Source of the DNA: Daedaleopsis sinensis
Lineage: Eukaryota > Basidiomycota > Agaricomycetes > Polyporales > Polyporaceae
NCBI GenBank assembly: GCA_033807695.1
Contig: CM066303.1
Location: forward strand, 3,348,001 to 3,412,000
DNA: 64,000 nt
Direction of reading: 5' to 3'
Positions 20,801 through 30,665 of the stretch are shown here, in pieces (position 1 is the first letter of the stretch; every line of letters starts with the position of its first letter). The translations under genes and the position numbers were made by a program. The notes below the pieces were generated by a model, which did no database searches, was not told the DNA's origin, and saw only the letters and a program-made list of their open reading frames with translations.

Positions 20801-23378
20801 TTTACAATTCACCCCAGGCCTGTACAGGATCATTATACAATGATATACAACCTGGGACATATTACAACCGGTGTAATACTAGGGTCCCAGATGTTTTACA
20901 ATACACCCTGGGTTTATACAGAAATGTTATACAATATTACAATGGTGTACTACTGAGGTCCCAGATGTTTTACAATCCACCCTAGGCTTATATATGATTG
21001 TTATACAATGATATACAACCTGGGACATATTACAACCGGTGTAATACTAGGGTCCCAGATGTTTTACAATACACCCTGGGTTTATACAGAAATGTTATAC
21101 AATATTACAATGGTGTACTACTGAGGTCCCAGATGTTTTACAATCCACCCTAGGCTTATATATGATTGTTATACAATGATATACAACCTGGGACATATTA
21201 CAACCGGTGTAATACTAGGGTCCCAGATGTTTTACAATACACCTGGGTTTATACAGAAGTCTTATACAATTGTCACTGTGTTATATTATGGTAGTACCCT
21301 GGCTGTACAACCTCTATAACATAATACAATTTGCCCACAGAATACACAAGGGTTCGGGCAGGTTTGTGGGCTATTGTACTACAAGTAGGGAAACCACGGG
21401 TGCAATGTTTGCTTCCCGCGAGTGCGTGCTGAGCATGAGGATAGATATATAAACATGGATTATATATTCGTGTGCGCCATCCGTCGATTCCTCCTCCTCC
21501 ATAAGCTTGTCAGTTACGATATTGCTTGTCAATGGGCCGGTGGTCTACTCGAACGTATCGCGAAGTTTCCGCGACACATTCGCGTTGACATCCCGGAAGG
21601 GTCGATCGCGTATGCCATCCCAAAGCTTCATTTTGGCGCCCACCAGCAGGCAGGGCACTCCCCCTATTCGCTAAACTATCGCGTCGGCGCTGCGAGGACC
21701 GACGGCGAAGCAATTGAGCGTGGATGGTGGTGGATGCAACCTGCCGCGAACGCCACCAAGCAGATGGGGCCAGGACAGCGTCAGGGGGTCCTCGAGGACC
21801 TATTTGGGTTCTCAAACTGGCGCAAGACCGTCAAAATGCGTACGTCTCCTGGTCTAATTATTTGCTGCTGGCTGACCTTCAATCTCCATAGCATGGACGT
21901 TGAGGGACAAGCTCCGGAAAGCGCTTCAAGCATACGAGGAGCAGCGCGAAGATTTTCAAGCTCTCACGGACTCCCTGACCGACGAGCACAACGTCGCAAA
22001 GTGGAGGGCGGCTGTCGTTGCTTGGGAAGCGGACCCGTTCAAGAGGGATGACCCGTATGTGACTGTGTCTCAAGGTGCGTAACATATCGATCGCGAACTT
22101 GTCTCAGCACGCTCACCGGGTATCTGGTCAGGCCCTACCCAAGCCGAGATGCATCGCACGCTCGCAGAGGAGGAGCAACGGGCTAGCGCTGTCCCTGGTT
22201 ACACGGCACTGCACGACGTGAGCATCGTCGGCTTCCTGTCTATGGGACTCGAGCTTGAGGAGACGAAGTAAGTGTCATGTTCTTCATGCTATTATAGAAT
22301 GAGGTGCTGACAGATTGGCAGAGTTCGTGTACGCGAGGACGCACACAAGGCGACGGGTAGCAAGATCGCAGGGCTGGTCGAACGACGCACCGCCTTGCGA
22401 CGGAAGCTCCAGAAGTTCCGTGAGCTCCAAGCCATCTATATGCCTCGCGCCGTCGCACTCCTAGGCGAGGATCCAGCCTGTCGCTTGGACGTAGAACTCG
22501 TTGAGGACGTCCGGCTCGGCCTTCCATCGGAGATCAGCGCGTCCCGTCGCGACGCGGTCTGCTCGGAACGTCTGCGAGATGTCGAAGCTCGACTACGCGA
22601 AGCACAGTGCCGCGACGCTCTGCAGAGCCTGCGCAACCAGCTACATACGCTCGACCATCTCTACAAGTACAAGAAGACGCACGTCAGACATCAGGGGCCC
22701 AGTACACGCGCGCGGCAGGAGATATCTACTCAAGACGTTCGAAAGGCTCGCGCGGTGCGACGATATCGGCATGCACGTCACGCCAAGCTTGCTTTGTCTG
22801 GGAGCGACGAATGGGAGCGCGAGCTGCGCCTACTACAGGACAACGACATACGAGGGATCCAAGACGATGATCCCTCGTCGCGCAAGCGGGCTCGCGGGCA
22901 CAAGGACCCTGGACCTGCAGAAGGTCGCCGCAAGATCTCATGGATCTGGCGGGCGTCTGATGTCGAGGGCAGCGAAGAGATGATTGACTCCCTGCGAGTT
23001 GAATGGTTGAAGGCGCGCGCGCGAACGATGCGGTGGCAGGAGGAGGTGAAGCTTCTCCCGGAGGAGATGCGACGCGTACTTGAATCCCATTCGCATGACG
23101 AGGGCGAGTGGGTTTCACGTGCGCATTCCTGTAAGGGGAGTGATTCGGCATTTCAAGAGGGACTGGTTTCGTACGCTTTCAAACAGGCGTCGATCCGGCG
23201 AAAAATGCGTACTACGTTTATTACTGTATGTCTTGCTGATGTACAGATCGCGCAGGGAGGTGATTGGGTTGTCGACAAGGAATGGGAGTATGCAGAGGAT
23301 CCGTCAGTAGTTCTAGATGACCTTGAAGATATGGACGCTTTGTATGAGCTTGATGCTGAAGATTTAGATACTGTTTAA
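8801..23378 (+). CDS. KDZ transposase (KDZ2), interrupted in an intron by another KDZ element
   Basis: Exons 8801-9196, 9268-9492, 9549-10123, 10192-10354, 10408-10556, then, beyond the inserted element, 21445-21839, 21892-22074, 22108-22267 and 22322-23378. Together they give 1,100 codons in one unbroken frame. An N-terminal basic tail (KRPVKRAKKK) is followed by a CxC2-like cluster (CAHCPNR.., CASC, CEDC, then CGCDN), CPACPHPGINIPDNW, and the RNase H-fold core: MDACFRL (first Asp near 409), CTGL, CARH, GEK-YINMDY, SYDIACQW (Asp near 528), GRTDGEAIERGW and NATKQMGPGQR. These are the expected D, D, E regions. The C-terminal exon is a long charged helix. All key motifs survive, so the gene was probably intact until the 10.8-kb insertion in its fifth intron. 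Splicing across so large an intron that itself contains genes is unlikely to be efficient, so I treat it as functionally disrupted. Confidence 0.85.
10571..10577 (+). repeat. Left target-site duplication of the inner KDZ element
   Basis: CAATGTT directly precedes the left terminus (CACTACTGG) and recurs directly after the right terminus at 21403-21409. Extended to 8 bp, the copies differ at one base (CAATGTTC, CAATGTTT). KDZ/Zisupton-type elements are reported to make 8-bp duplications. Confidence 0.75.
10578..11287 (+). repeat. Left terminal inverted repeat of the inner KDZ element
   Basis: About 710 bp, AT-rich, inverted relative to 20527-21402. It holds two copies of a 168-bp unit (the word GTTGTATATC recurs at 10795 and 10963). 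The TTGTA core recurs every 20-30 bp in contexts such as ATTGTAAAAC, GTTGTAATAT and ATTGTATAAC. A 90-codon translation at 10829-11101 (minus) is identical to one at 20713-20985 (plus), showing close similarity of the two arms. Confidence 0.85.
11288..11828. other. Subterminal non-coding region with further TTGTA motifs and a hairpin
   Basis: Beyond the matched repeat, TTGTA-type words continue to about 11,720. Embedded near 11,475-11,573 is an imperfect inverted repeat: TCTAGTCTC..GACCAG..CGTTTGGAG pairs with the complement of CTCCGAACGGCTGGTTCTGAGACTAGA, loop about 40 nt. It looks like a small hairpin or miniature-element scar. No coding signal. Confidence 0.5.
11829..15855 (-). CDS. KDZ transposase of the inner element (KDZ3)
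   Basis: Model: complement of 11829-12942, 12987-13119, 13189-13365, 13420-13820, 13878-14026, 14086-14242, 14309-14532, 14566-14946, 15016-15234 and 15337-15855, 1,157 codons with no internal stop. The start MDRKRK opens a basic, NLS-like N-terminus (KRKNLPGSRSYKRRRF). The CxC2 region has C.SCNKNPATVRCEDCFG..C.GC, then FCKCLDESSCE and CAACPHPGKNLPDDW. The core has MIDANF (Asp near 460), NTCS, CARH, GEG-YANMDY, SYDIACQW (Asp near 575) and GRTYGEGIESHW (Glu near 640-643). A run of leucines (LLGFILLLLLLS) precedes the second Asp. The C-terminus is a long charged helix ending in a Ser/Asp/Glu-rich tail. The intron at 14533-14565 is unusually short (33 nt, or 39 with the donor GTACCG), but an in-frame TAG inside it requires removal. 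This is the probable enzyme that moves the element. Confidence 0.9.
15856..16287. other. Intergenic region between KDZ3 and the viroplasmin-like gene
   Basis: About 430 bp, no convincing ORF; it should hold the KDZ3 promoter and the 3' end of the upstream minus-strand gene. An open frame continues upstream of the KDZ3 ATG, but MDRKRK is the better start because a basic N-terminus follows at once. Confidence 0.4.
16288..16943 (-). CDS. Viroplasmin-like / RNase H1 N-terminal domain protein (element cargo)
   Basis: Model: complement of 16288-16505 joined to 16565-16943, 198 codons, with the intron at 16506-16564. The first 120 residues are Pro/Ala/Thr-rich and probably disordered. The spliced C-terminal 65 residues read KKWYVITAGLRVGIWRSW, then a GARYQS motif and TREEADSAYYDAKREG. 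This is the pattern of the caulimovirus viroplasmin/RNase H1 N-terminal domain (a small fold that binds RNA:DNA hybrids in RNase H1): conserved WYV..G...G..RSW, GA.YQS and the TREEA helix. No RNase H catalytic domain is attached, so a binding rather than cleaving role is my inference. It lies inside the KDZ element, divergent from the accessory gene across a 365-bp gap. A possible 5' UTR intron ends with TTAG just before the ATG. Confidence 0.8.
16944..17308. promoter_or_regulatory. Divergent promoter region of the element's two cargo genes
   Basis: 365 bp between the minus-strand start (16943) and the plus-strand start (17309). It contains a polypurine (GGA)n run at about 17,032-17,056 and a CT-rich leader (CTTCCTCCTCGCTCACTGCATCTCCACCC) before the plus-strand ATG, typical of fungal core promoters. 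Confidence 0.45.
17309..20368 (+). CDS. Large accessory protein of the inner KDZ element, proline-rich linker
   Basis: Model: 17309-17557, 17614-18023, 18080-18205, 18264-18370 and 18426-20368, 944 codons. Four parts are visible. (1) Residues 1-85 begin PSWTAPEENDWL, like a SANT/Myb-type or trihelix DNA-binding start, followed after the first intron by NWFWNHRLGRLT, a tryptophan-rich helix that could belong to the same DNA-binding region. (2) Residues 85-300 form a core with RISAIPKQLENVL, TGW..TIIVGGP and FHEGE....GHTF. (3) Residues about 300-740 are low-complexity, dominated by repeated PAPGA(S/T)STP units. (4) Residues 740-944 form a tryptophan-rich C-terminal domain (APEWVRSSIKYF, W..FEKRMG, RPEEFGTWMKEHR, RVWWASMQP). 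An extra in-frame intron near 19,863-19,922 is possible. A truncated relative lies beside KDZ2 at 23,831-25,458. A role in recognising element ends or in regulation is my inference; function is unknown. Confidence 0.75.
19084..19346 (+). repeat. Coding tandem repeat, about 30-bp unit
   Basis: Near-identical units of about 30 bp encode a ten-residue PAPGASSTPT-type repeat inside the accessory protein. Unit number probably varies by slippage. The opposite strand shows long Arg/Gly-rich and Val/Gly-rich shadow ORFs created by the repeat. Confidence 0.8.
20369..20526. other. Subterminal region between the accessory gene and the right inverted repeat
   Basis: AT-rich; TACAA/TTGTA-type words resume right after the stop codon, matching the composition of the terminal repeat. 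No ORF. Confidence 0.5.
20527..21402 (-). repeat. Right terminal inverted repeat of the inner KDZ element
   Basis: About 876 bp, the inverted counterpart of the left repeat. It carries three copies of the 168-bp unit (GATATACAAC at 20842, 21010 and 21178; exact 168-bp period) against two on the left, which accounts for nearly all the length difference. The outer part of the last copy has diverged. Confidence 0.85.
21403..21409 (+). repeat. Right target-site duplication of the inner KDZ element
   Basis: Second copy of CAATGTT, directly after the right terminus of the element. Removing the element and one copy leaves 10557-10577 plus 21410-21444, a 56-nt intron with GTGAGT and TAG ends. This supports the placement. 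Confidence 0.75.
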
Positions 23379-23827
23379 TACATATGTGCTATTGTTACAT
23401 TGTGTTGTGAACTGCAAGTGCCACACACCAACAAAGCACACGACATTCTGTAGACAGCCTGAGGAAGCGCTCGATGTTCCGTAGGCCGCCCTCTTTTGGC
23501 ATGCTAAGCGCCTCTCCCCCTTTTGGAGAACAAGCGCTCCGCTGCACCGCACTGTCCCAATTTGGGTGGTGCTGGAGGCCGGGTGGCTGAACCTGACCCA
23601 AATAGGCCATCCTGGCGCCCGGGTGGCTTTTTTGGCTGGCTGGCGGCCAAACCGAGGGTATCCGACCATATAAGGCAGCCTGCCGACGTGCCGAGGGCCC
23701 GCCACAGCGTCTCGCCGGCCTGTTCTCCCCTCTCCCGGAGCCAGGTAATACATCAGGAGATAGCCTATCCATATTGTAAAGGAGGCCAGGTTAGGATCCT
23801 GTTCGTAATACATTAATACTACAACAG
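23379..23827. other. Spacer between KDZ2 and the truncated accessory gene
   Basis: About 450 bp without a convincing ORF. The middle part (23,500-23,740) is GC-rich and both margins are AT-rich. A splice-acceptor-like CTACAACAG at 23819-23827 leads into the accessory fragment. The N-terminal exons expected for that gene are absent, so this is probably the scar of a deletion or of an older insertion. Confidence 0.45.
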
Positions 23828-25458
23828 CAGCTGAGTTGGAGGAGGAGACGCAGGCCAAGCGCGTCACGACAACGCCCGCCGACGTATCCTCCGAACGTAC
23901 ACCCGAAGAATATCAACAGTGAGTATATGTTCTATTGTTTGCCTCCGGCGCGCCCGTCTCTAAGCTAGTCTTCATGACCAGGTCAATATCCACCGCGCCT
24001 GGCATCATCGACCGCATCCTTGAACCCGTCTTCAATGAGACTGGGTGGTGCATCACTATCATCGCTGCCGGACCTTCCCCTGTAGAGGGCGGCGACATCA
24101 AAACGTTTGCGTGCGTGGTCTCTCTTTCTTCGAGTTCAGAGTACTAATTGCATGCGCAGTGTACACCTTGGGCGCAACACGTCTGGCCACACCCTCGATC
24201 AGGCTGTCCCCGACTTTCGCGAGCGCTACATCCGTCCTATGATCCACTTCGCGAAAGGCGTCTACCGTAAGTGGTTAACACCTCTGCATTTGAACGTTAG
24301 CTAACTAACTACGTATCAGCCAAAGAAGTACGGCTCAAAAGAGCCATATTGAACAGCGCTGTGAATCTCCGGGGAGCTTCTGAGCCATCCCCCGGGCCAT
24401 CGGCGAAGCCAGGCCGCGAGGCTTCTCAGTCTGGGTCGGCTCCTGTCACTTCAAGCGCTACCCCCGAGATGCTTCCGAATCCTAGCGTCTCGACCGGGTC
24501 TCCAGCCTCCTCCCCTTCCCGTAGCGTCTCCAGCCAACTGGCTGACCCCTCCGATGCCCTCAGCATGCTGGCTGGTACCGCGGTTGCTCAAGCAGCCCAG
24601 TTGCAGCCCGGCACAGGATACGAGCATATGGGCCCCGGAATGCCCTTCGCGTTTAGCGAATCGTCCTCCTTTCCGACCTCGTGGCAGTCGGTGCCAGTCT
24701 CCACGCCACCCGGGCTGGGAGAATGGGACATCGACATGGACGACGATGATCCTCTTCGCGCGGCCCGGGATGCCATGTTCGCAGACATGACACCTGGGGA
24801 TCTATTCTTGCCGGTTTTGCCCACCATCTTACCCACCCCAAATGCGGCTGCTGACATCGCTACGTCAGGGGCCGCCCCCGCTACTACCGCTGTTGGGACT
24901 ATCCCCGATCCGCTTGCCAGTATCCCCTTTGTGCCTGCCGCCTTCGCGCCCGCCGTCTCCGCGCCCGCCGTCTCCGCGCCCGCCATCGGCAACGCGCCCG
25001 CCGTCGAGTCCGCCGTTGCGCTCGCCGTGCCCGCAGTCTCCGTCGCGCCCGCTGTCTCTACACCCGCCATCTGCAACGGTCCCGCCGTCTCCGTCATACC
25101 CGCCGTTCAAGACGCTCCCGTCTTCTCCTCGCCCGCCATCATGCCCGCCGTTTCCGGTGCATCTACCGCCGCGCCCGCCGTCTCCGCCGCGCCCGCCGTC
25201 GTGCCTGCTGTCTCTGCCGCGCCCGCCGCGCCCGCCGCACCCGCCGTCGTGCCCGCCGTCTCAAATGCGCCCGCCGTCTCAAATGCGCCCGCCGTCGTGC
25301 CTGCCGACGCGCCCGCCGATGCACAAGACGATGCCTCGGCGTTCAGGCGATCGCATCGCCAGCGTCGTGCTCCCCCCCGGGCCGACGCTTCCCCTCCGCG
25401 CTCATTGGCGGCTCCTGACGACATGGGTAGGCCTTCTAAGCGAGTCCGTACTGTGTGA
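23828..25458 (+). pseudogene. 5'-truncated KDZ accessory gene (relative of the 17309-20368 gene)
   Basis: Exons: about 23828-23918, 23982-24104, 24160-24266 and 24320-25458, in frame throughout (TGA at 25456-25458). Spliced, the core reads APGIIDRILE, NETGWCITIIAAGP, VHLGRNTSGHTL and RPMIHFAKG. It aligns with the core of the inner element's accessory protein (IPKQLENVL, TGW..TIIVGGP, FHEGE..GHTF). The two genes share the pattern of small exons before a long last exon. The N-terminal exons and a start codon are missing. The tail differs completely: tandem APAVSAPAV-type repeats (about 24,950-25,310) and a basic end (RRSHRQRRAPP, PSKRVRTV) in place of PAPGAS repeats and the W-rich domain. I call it truncated rather than a working gene. 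Confidence 0.6.
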
Positions 25459-27479
25459 AATCGACTTCCCTTCGTGTTGTATCACTTAGCATTCGAACTA
25501 AAAGCGCGGTGGCTCGCGCGATACCCGTCTGATTCCTACATGTAACCGTACTGATATCTGTCTCTTCGCCTATGATAGCTATGTACCTGATATGTCCCTC
25601 GTTCTCTGGCTGAATGTTTGTGCATTTGACGATCCGAAAAGTACTTACTCTCCTGTCAGTACATGCCGTGCACGTAGTCTCCTGAAAATAAAGCTTTTAT
25701 AAGCATTACAATATCTTCCTAAGTTAAATGTGTGCTATACCTGCATGTGTTGTACTTGTTCTCGCGCCGAATATTTAGGGACGCGCGCTTGGGTTTCTAA
25801 ATCTGGGGCCGACTCCTACGGCGTGACGTCATACCATCACGACTTGAAACTTTCAAAGTACGCACAGTTCTACTTAGCATCTACAGCTACAAATTCAATG
25901 CACTCAGTTATTCCTTACTGACTACTTGATATAGGTCAATCTATAGTAACGAGATTTTCCTCAACATATGAAGCTGTAGACATACTACTACCTGAATTTC
26001 CGAGTTATGTATTATCTGATGCACATCTTCAGGTTGTAGTGCGTGCTCCACCGACAGACAGGTCAGAAGTGGGCATCACCCATATGTTGAAAGCATATGA
26101 TATGATATGTCAGGAATATAGGCCCGGATTAGGGAGGGTACGCCCGCCTGTAGCCGAATTTCACAGGTATGTTCAATACGATATATGGGACTGAAAGCTG
26201 ACCAAAAGCAGACAGGCTGGAGAGATCCGGGTTCCGGGGTATACCCAGGAGCCTCGAGGTCGTATAGTTCAATGTCCGCTAGGGACTGACGTGCAAGCCG
26301 TCCCAAAGGGGTAGCGTGCGGCTGGGGCCCATCAACGCGCTGGCTGGCCAAAAGGGGGGGGGGCGCGCCGGCGGACCGTATAGGGTAGTCGAGAAGAGCG
26401 CTGGCAGGCCTGAACGGGAAGGGAGCGCGAGCCGGCTGTTTAGGAGGCGGCTATCTCTGGATACATCCAGAGACCTGTCTCTGGATACATCCACAGTACT
26501 GGACTCTGACTAGAGTACGGCATGGATCACGGCTGGACTCTAACTAGAGTCTAGTGATGTATCATATTGGCTATATAGCCTGCGAAAGTCGGGACTGTGC
26601 TGCGTGCGGAACATGGGTCAGCACTACACTGAGCCTGAGGGCAATGCTGAGCGCATACACACCGAGGTCGAGCCTAGTTGAGGGCGGAGCAGAGACGATC
26701 TACGTAACGGAAACACAGTGAGCATGCAAAGAAATGGGGAGGTGCAAGGGCCGTAGGGGACGCGTACAGTCATGTTCGGGCATTTCTTTGACCGGGGTGG
26801 TGCCGCCGAGAGGGGGAGGGAGCTGCCAAGAGGGGGACAGGGCCGTGCACTGAGAGGTAGACGGGGTGCAATGGGATCACTTACCGTAGAGAACAGCTCG
26901 AGAACGAGGTTGTGAGGTGTGCTCGGAGTGCAGCGTCCGTGTGCACTAGTTTAAGATGATATCAGTAGTAGTACTAGTACGCCAGCAAAGCATTTGCATG
27001 CAGGAACTTACCTCCATAGGCTAGCCAGCTACCTTCATATATTGTAGTATTTGCTGTGTCGGGTGATGGATGAATGGGAGAGAGAGACGATGAGAGTAGA
27101 ACGGGGGGGACGAGCGAGTTTTGTGGTCCCAGTGGAGTGCATAGAAGACACGGCGGAGTTCGAACACTCGAGCTACATTAGGCAAGATTCCTACCAAAAC
27201 GAGCGAGCTCACAAACAAAACCTATACCAATGCGTAGCTATGAGGTCATGAGCGCACTTCGTATACAAAATCGCCGTACAGGTTTCTACGGGCACTGAGC
27301 TAGGTAGTCCGAATCACGTTGCAGCCTGTTGCAGCACAATACAGCACAATCCTGACCCTTGCTTGCGCGCCCTCGCAGTGCGGGCAAATTTACGCACGTC
27401 ATTGTCTGCAGCGTGAGCCCGCGCTATCCGGACGAATTTGGCCAATCCTGCCAATTCTGGAGGTGATATATGCATTTTT
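25459..27479. other. Unassigned 2-kb stretch with small palindromes
   Basis: No coding frame of quality on either strand. Features seen: AT-rich sequence to about 26,200; a run of ten G at 26354-26363; twin imperfect palindromes at about 26,452-26,495 (TCTCTGGATACATCCAGAGA, then TCTCTGGATACATCC again); and GACTCT..CTAGAGT palindromes at about 26,505-26,555. It separates the KDZ region from the DUF6535 repeats. Confidence 0.45.
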
Positions 27480-30400
27480 GCTGATGACTCGTCTCTGACT
27501 CTGTGTCGTGTCTATCTTTGCGTCTCCTCCCTATCAGGCTGCAGCCTCTACTGCTCTGCTCATGACGACCGCTTGTGCTTGCCCTCGCCCTCGCCCTCGC
27601 CCTCGCCCTCGCCATTCCCGACTCACTCGACTCCCTCGACGTGTCTCTCTTGTGACTACTAACTTCCCTATGCGCATTGCGCCCCCGCCTCCTTGGAGAC
27701 CACTGGAGTACAACTCACGGTTGTCTGAGCCCATGCGCCATGTAAGTGACGTGCTTTCAGCTTCTAGATCTACCCCACACACTGTGTACCCCGAACCCAA
27801 TATATGCACTGTGTCCCTCGTCTCGCCCGTCTATCTGCCTCTCTCTGTGCCTGTATGCATGTCAGTCCTGCCTAGTGTATGTACAGTGCCTTCTGGACGA
27901 CTCTCCTGTACTCTGTCCTGCACTCCGGGCCTAAGAAATCCTCTCTCCATGACTCGTATCTCTGACACCCTTGAATATCTAGCTCCCTCCCTCGCGGGCG
28001 ACACGCCCCTAACAGCCATCGCAAACAAGAGCCCCCCATCTGCTCGCGACCACCTCATCCCTATCAGGCTCACTTCAAATCCACTCCATCAAGCAGGGTA
28101 AGTTCGTCCCCTCCCTACAACTCGTCCCAGCTCTGCCACGTCCTGTACTGAGTTCACTGTGTGCAGATATCGATTCCGCGTTTCATCATCAATGACGTCC
28201 CGAGCGTGCGCGACGTCTGGTCATATCGACGGCCTCCATGCATCCTCCCAAGCAAAGCGACATTTCCTGCTTTTTACTGCTCTCGGCTGCCACGCTATTC
28301 TGCGCCTGAGCGCACAAACTCTACGGACGGCTCTCGCGGCGGTTGCGACACCGGCCTACCCAAGTTCCTCGACGTCTCGTGATCCAACACTCTGCTGATG
28401 GACGTCACCTCGGTATCGAGCTCGCGCTCTTCTTCGTAACTCCTCTAGAACTGGCGGTCACTGCGAAGGCGAGCCCCATTGCGCTCGTGCACACCTCGCA
28501 CGCAGGAGGCTCACTATCACCTCCGCTCCCACGAAGTATAGTACGTTCCTACACCGTTCCTCAAAAACCTCTATCAAGCCTGTGAGTAACCTCACGCTCC
28601 CAAATATATCACAGTACTCACCAGGTCTTCGCAGTGCACATTTCCGGCGCATATAGAGGCCGTACGTACCTCACGACGTCTCTGTCGCCCGCCTATAGCG
28701 ATCACGAAGCCGACCCCGCAAATGCTACTCGCCCTTCCGGACACCATGTCTTCGTCTCCGTTGCACACGCTCGCGACGCACGCGACGACGACGACGCCTT
28801 CAAGTACTGTACTCCACGAACATTGTGACTTGTTCGAATCATCGACCTTTCCGACCTTCCGGCGTCCCTGTACTGGCGATGCTCTGCACTTCGCCTCCGG
28901 AGTCAACAAAGGATCTGGGCGACGTCTGCGACGCTCTACGGGCAAGACGAGTGAGGCGTCGGTGATAGATCAGTGTCCCCGGACGTTTCCGACGACGCTT
29001 GTCGCGATGGAGTTCTCGTCGGGGAAGCCTCTGGCCACATCGATCTTATCGGGCACATCGCCTTCATGGTGATGTATATGCATGCGTACTGGTACCCGGG
29101 CGGGTGGAGAGATCGACCACTACGAGTGGTGAGTGTCCTACCCCGAGGTGCTCAACGAGACGTGAGTATGTCGTCTGCTCCCGCGACCCGCCTACGAAAC
29201 ACGATCGAGACATTGCACGCATCACACACATCCCGCTCTCTCATAGCGACTACATTCAAGACTCGAATACGCCAATGGCCTCGGAGGTCGTCACGGCGCT
29301 CGCGCGCTGCTCTCAGCACAGGCGGACGATCATCCTGTCCGAGTATGTGTCTATTTCCCGATAGCCCATGGTCCGACACACGATCCAAATGACCGCTGCC
29401 CGCCAGAGGCCCCCACATGTCGTAGATCGGACCAGGATGACACCGTCTTCTTCAGAAATACCTCCACGTAAGTGCCCCCACCACGATTCTGTCAGTCAGA
29501 CTGCGCAAAGCATGTTAATGTTCCCTGCGCAGGTCGCGCACGCGCCGTGTTCGAGGATATCGTTGATGGTTGTCCATACACGGTGAGTATCTTAGATACA
29601 CACCCTCTCGCACTACAATACGACTGCTGACAGTGTCTGTAGCGGACGCGCACAGTGCGCCCTGCCTGCGACACTGCGACACAAATTTTGACGAGTCACT
29701 ATGTCGCCATTGCCTCATCGGGTGTCCCCAATCTCTACTACCACGCGACCACGGCTGCGGTAGGACCCACGTGTTGTGTGCGAAAGAAAACGCGACCGCA
29801 CGATATCTAGACGCAGGGCTCATGGTGGCTCATGATCTCTACAGAACACGTGGAGCACACTCATCTCATGGCTGCAAACGACGACGACGCGGACTCTCAC
29901 TACAGTCGTCCGTCTCGTTCTAGCACAGGGTACGACAAGACGGCCGAGCGCGAGTGTCGCTGATTGTCGCCGCTACTGTTGCAGAAGCTCATGCAGAATC
30001 ACACTGCGGGTAGTTCAGCATGCATGCGAGTACCGAGCAATTGTCTGCTCTATCCACGATGTCTTGGCGGTGCATTGGACCGCAAGTATGTCTTCTCATC
30101 GAGGTTCCGACATCGCTCAGACCCCGCCGATTTCAGCGAGGAGCCGGGACTTTCGAGTCCACTTGGATGACAGCAGGTCCTGAGCGATGTTGAGTACGAC
30201 CGCACCAGCTCGCACGGCTACGATGGCTGTATCTGAACTGCTTTCAACTTGTACGTATATGCGCGCTGCCCAGCCGCATTCACACCAGCCGAGCGTTCGA
30301 CACCGGATCTAAGTCGCTTGCTCAGCGTCGAGGGAGACAATATGTGCACACTCGATCGCGGTGTGACGAATGGGGGGATAGCGGATGGACATGTCTTATA

Positions 30401-30665
30401 AAGCGATAGCGATGTATGTATGCATGACGCACCTTACAAGATGCTGGCTGATGAGAGTCTGTCATGGGCGACACAGACGACACAGGGCGTCCTGTGTCGG
30501 ACTCTAATAATAGATATTCGTGAGAAGGTTTGACAGTTCTGAGGGTCTTCTTCAGTCCTCGTGGTGATTCAGAGCACGCAGGAGCCTGCTCGGTGCGCGC
30601 ACCTGGCGTATGCACTCTTCCCCCTTCCTCCACCATCCCCAGCAGGCCCCTGCTCACTCTCCCAT
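27480..30665 (+). repeat. Upstream module of segment copy A
   Basis: Non-coding or decayed sequence recurring ahead of each DUF6535 gene. Landmarks shared with copy B: 27,500-27,750 with 39,270-39,510, and 28,150-28,400 with 39,940-40,190 (long near-identical runs, although the encoded frames contain stops). Shared with copy C: 29,900-30,010 with 60,635-60,740. Several frames look protein-like (for example GHIDLIGHIAFMVMYMHAYWYPGGWRD near 29,050) but I could not assemble an intact gene. A (CCCTCG)n run lies at 27581-27613. Confidence 0.5.

Larger units (their letters stand above)
10578..21402. mobile_element. Complete KDZ-type DNA transposon with cargo genes, nested in KDZ2
   Basis: The element is bounded by long inverted repeats (left 10578-11287, right 20527-21402) whose outermost bases match as CACTACTGGTTTCCC and, on the other strand at the right end, CACCCGTGGTTTCCC. 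It carries the KDZ3 transposase (minus), a viroplasmin-like/RNase H1-N protein (minus) and a large accessory protein (plus, divergent). All three frames are open in my models. The intact genes, intact termini, recognisable target duplication and unbroken host frame all suggest a recent insertion by an element that may still be active. KDZ elements are class II transposons using a DDE-type transposase. Confidence 0.85.

Noticed and set aside
28960..29110. Possible protein-kinase-like relic (HIDLIGHIAFMVMYMHAYWYPGGWRD)
   Set aside because: I could not find kinase catalytic motifs in order or an intact frame, and the similarity is an impression only.
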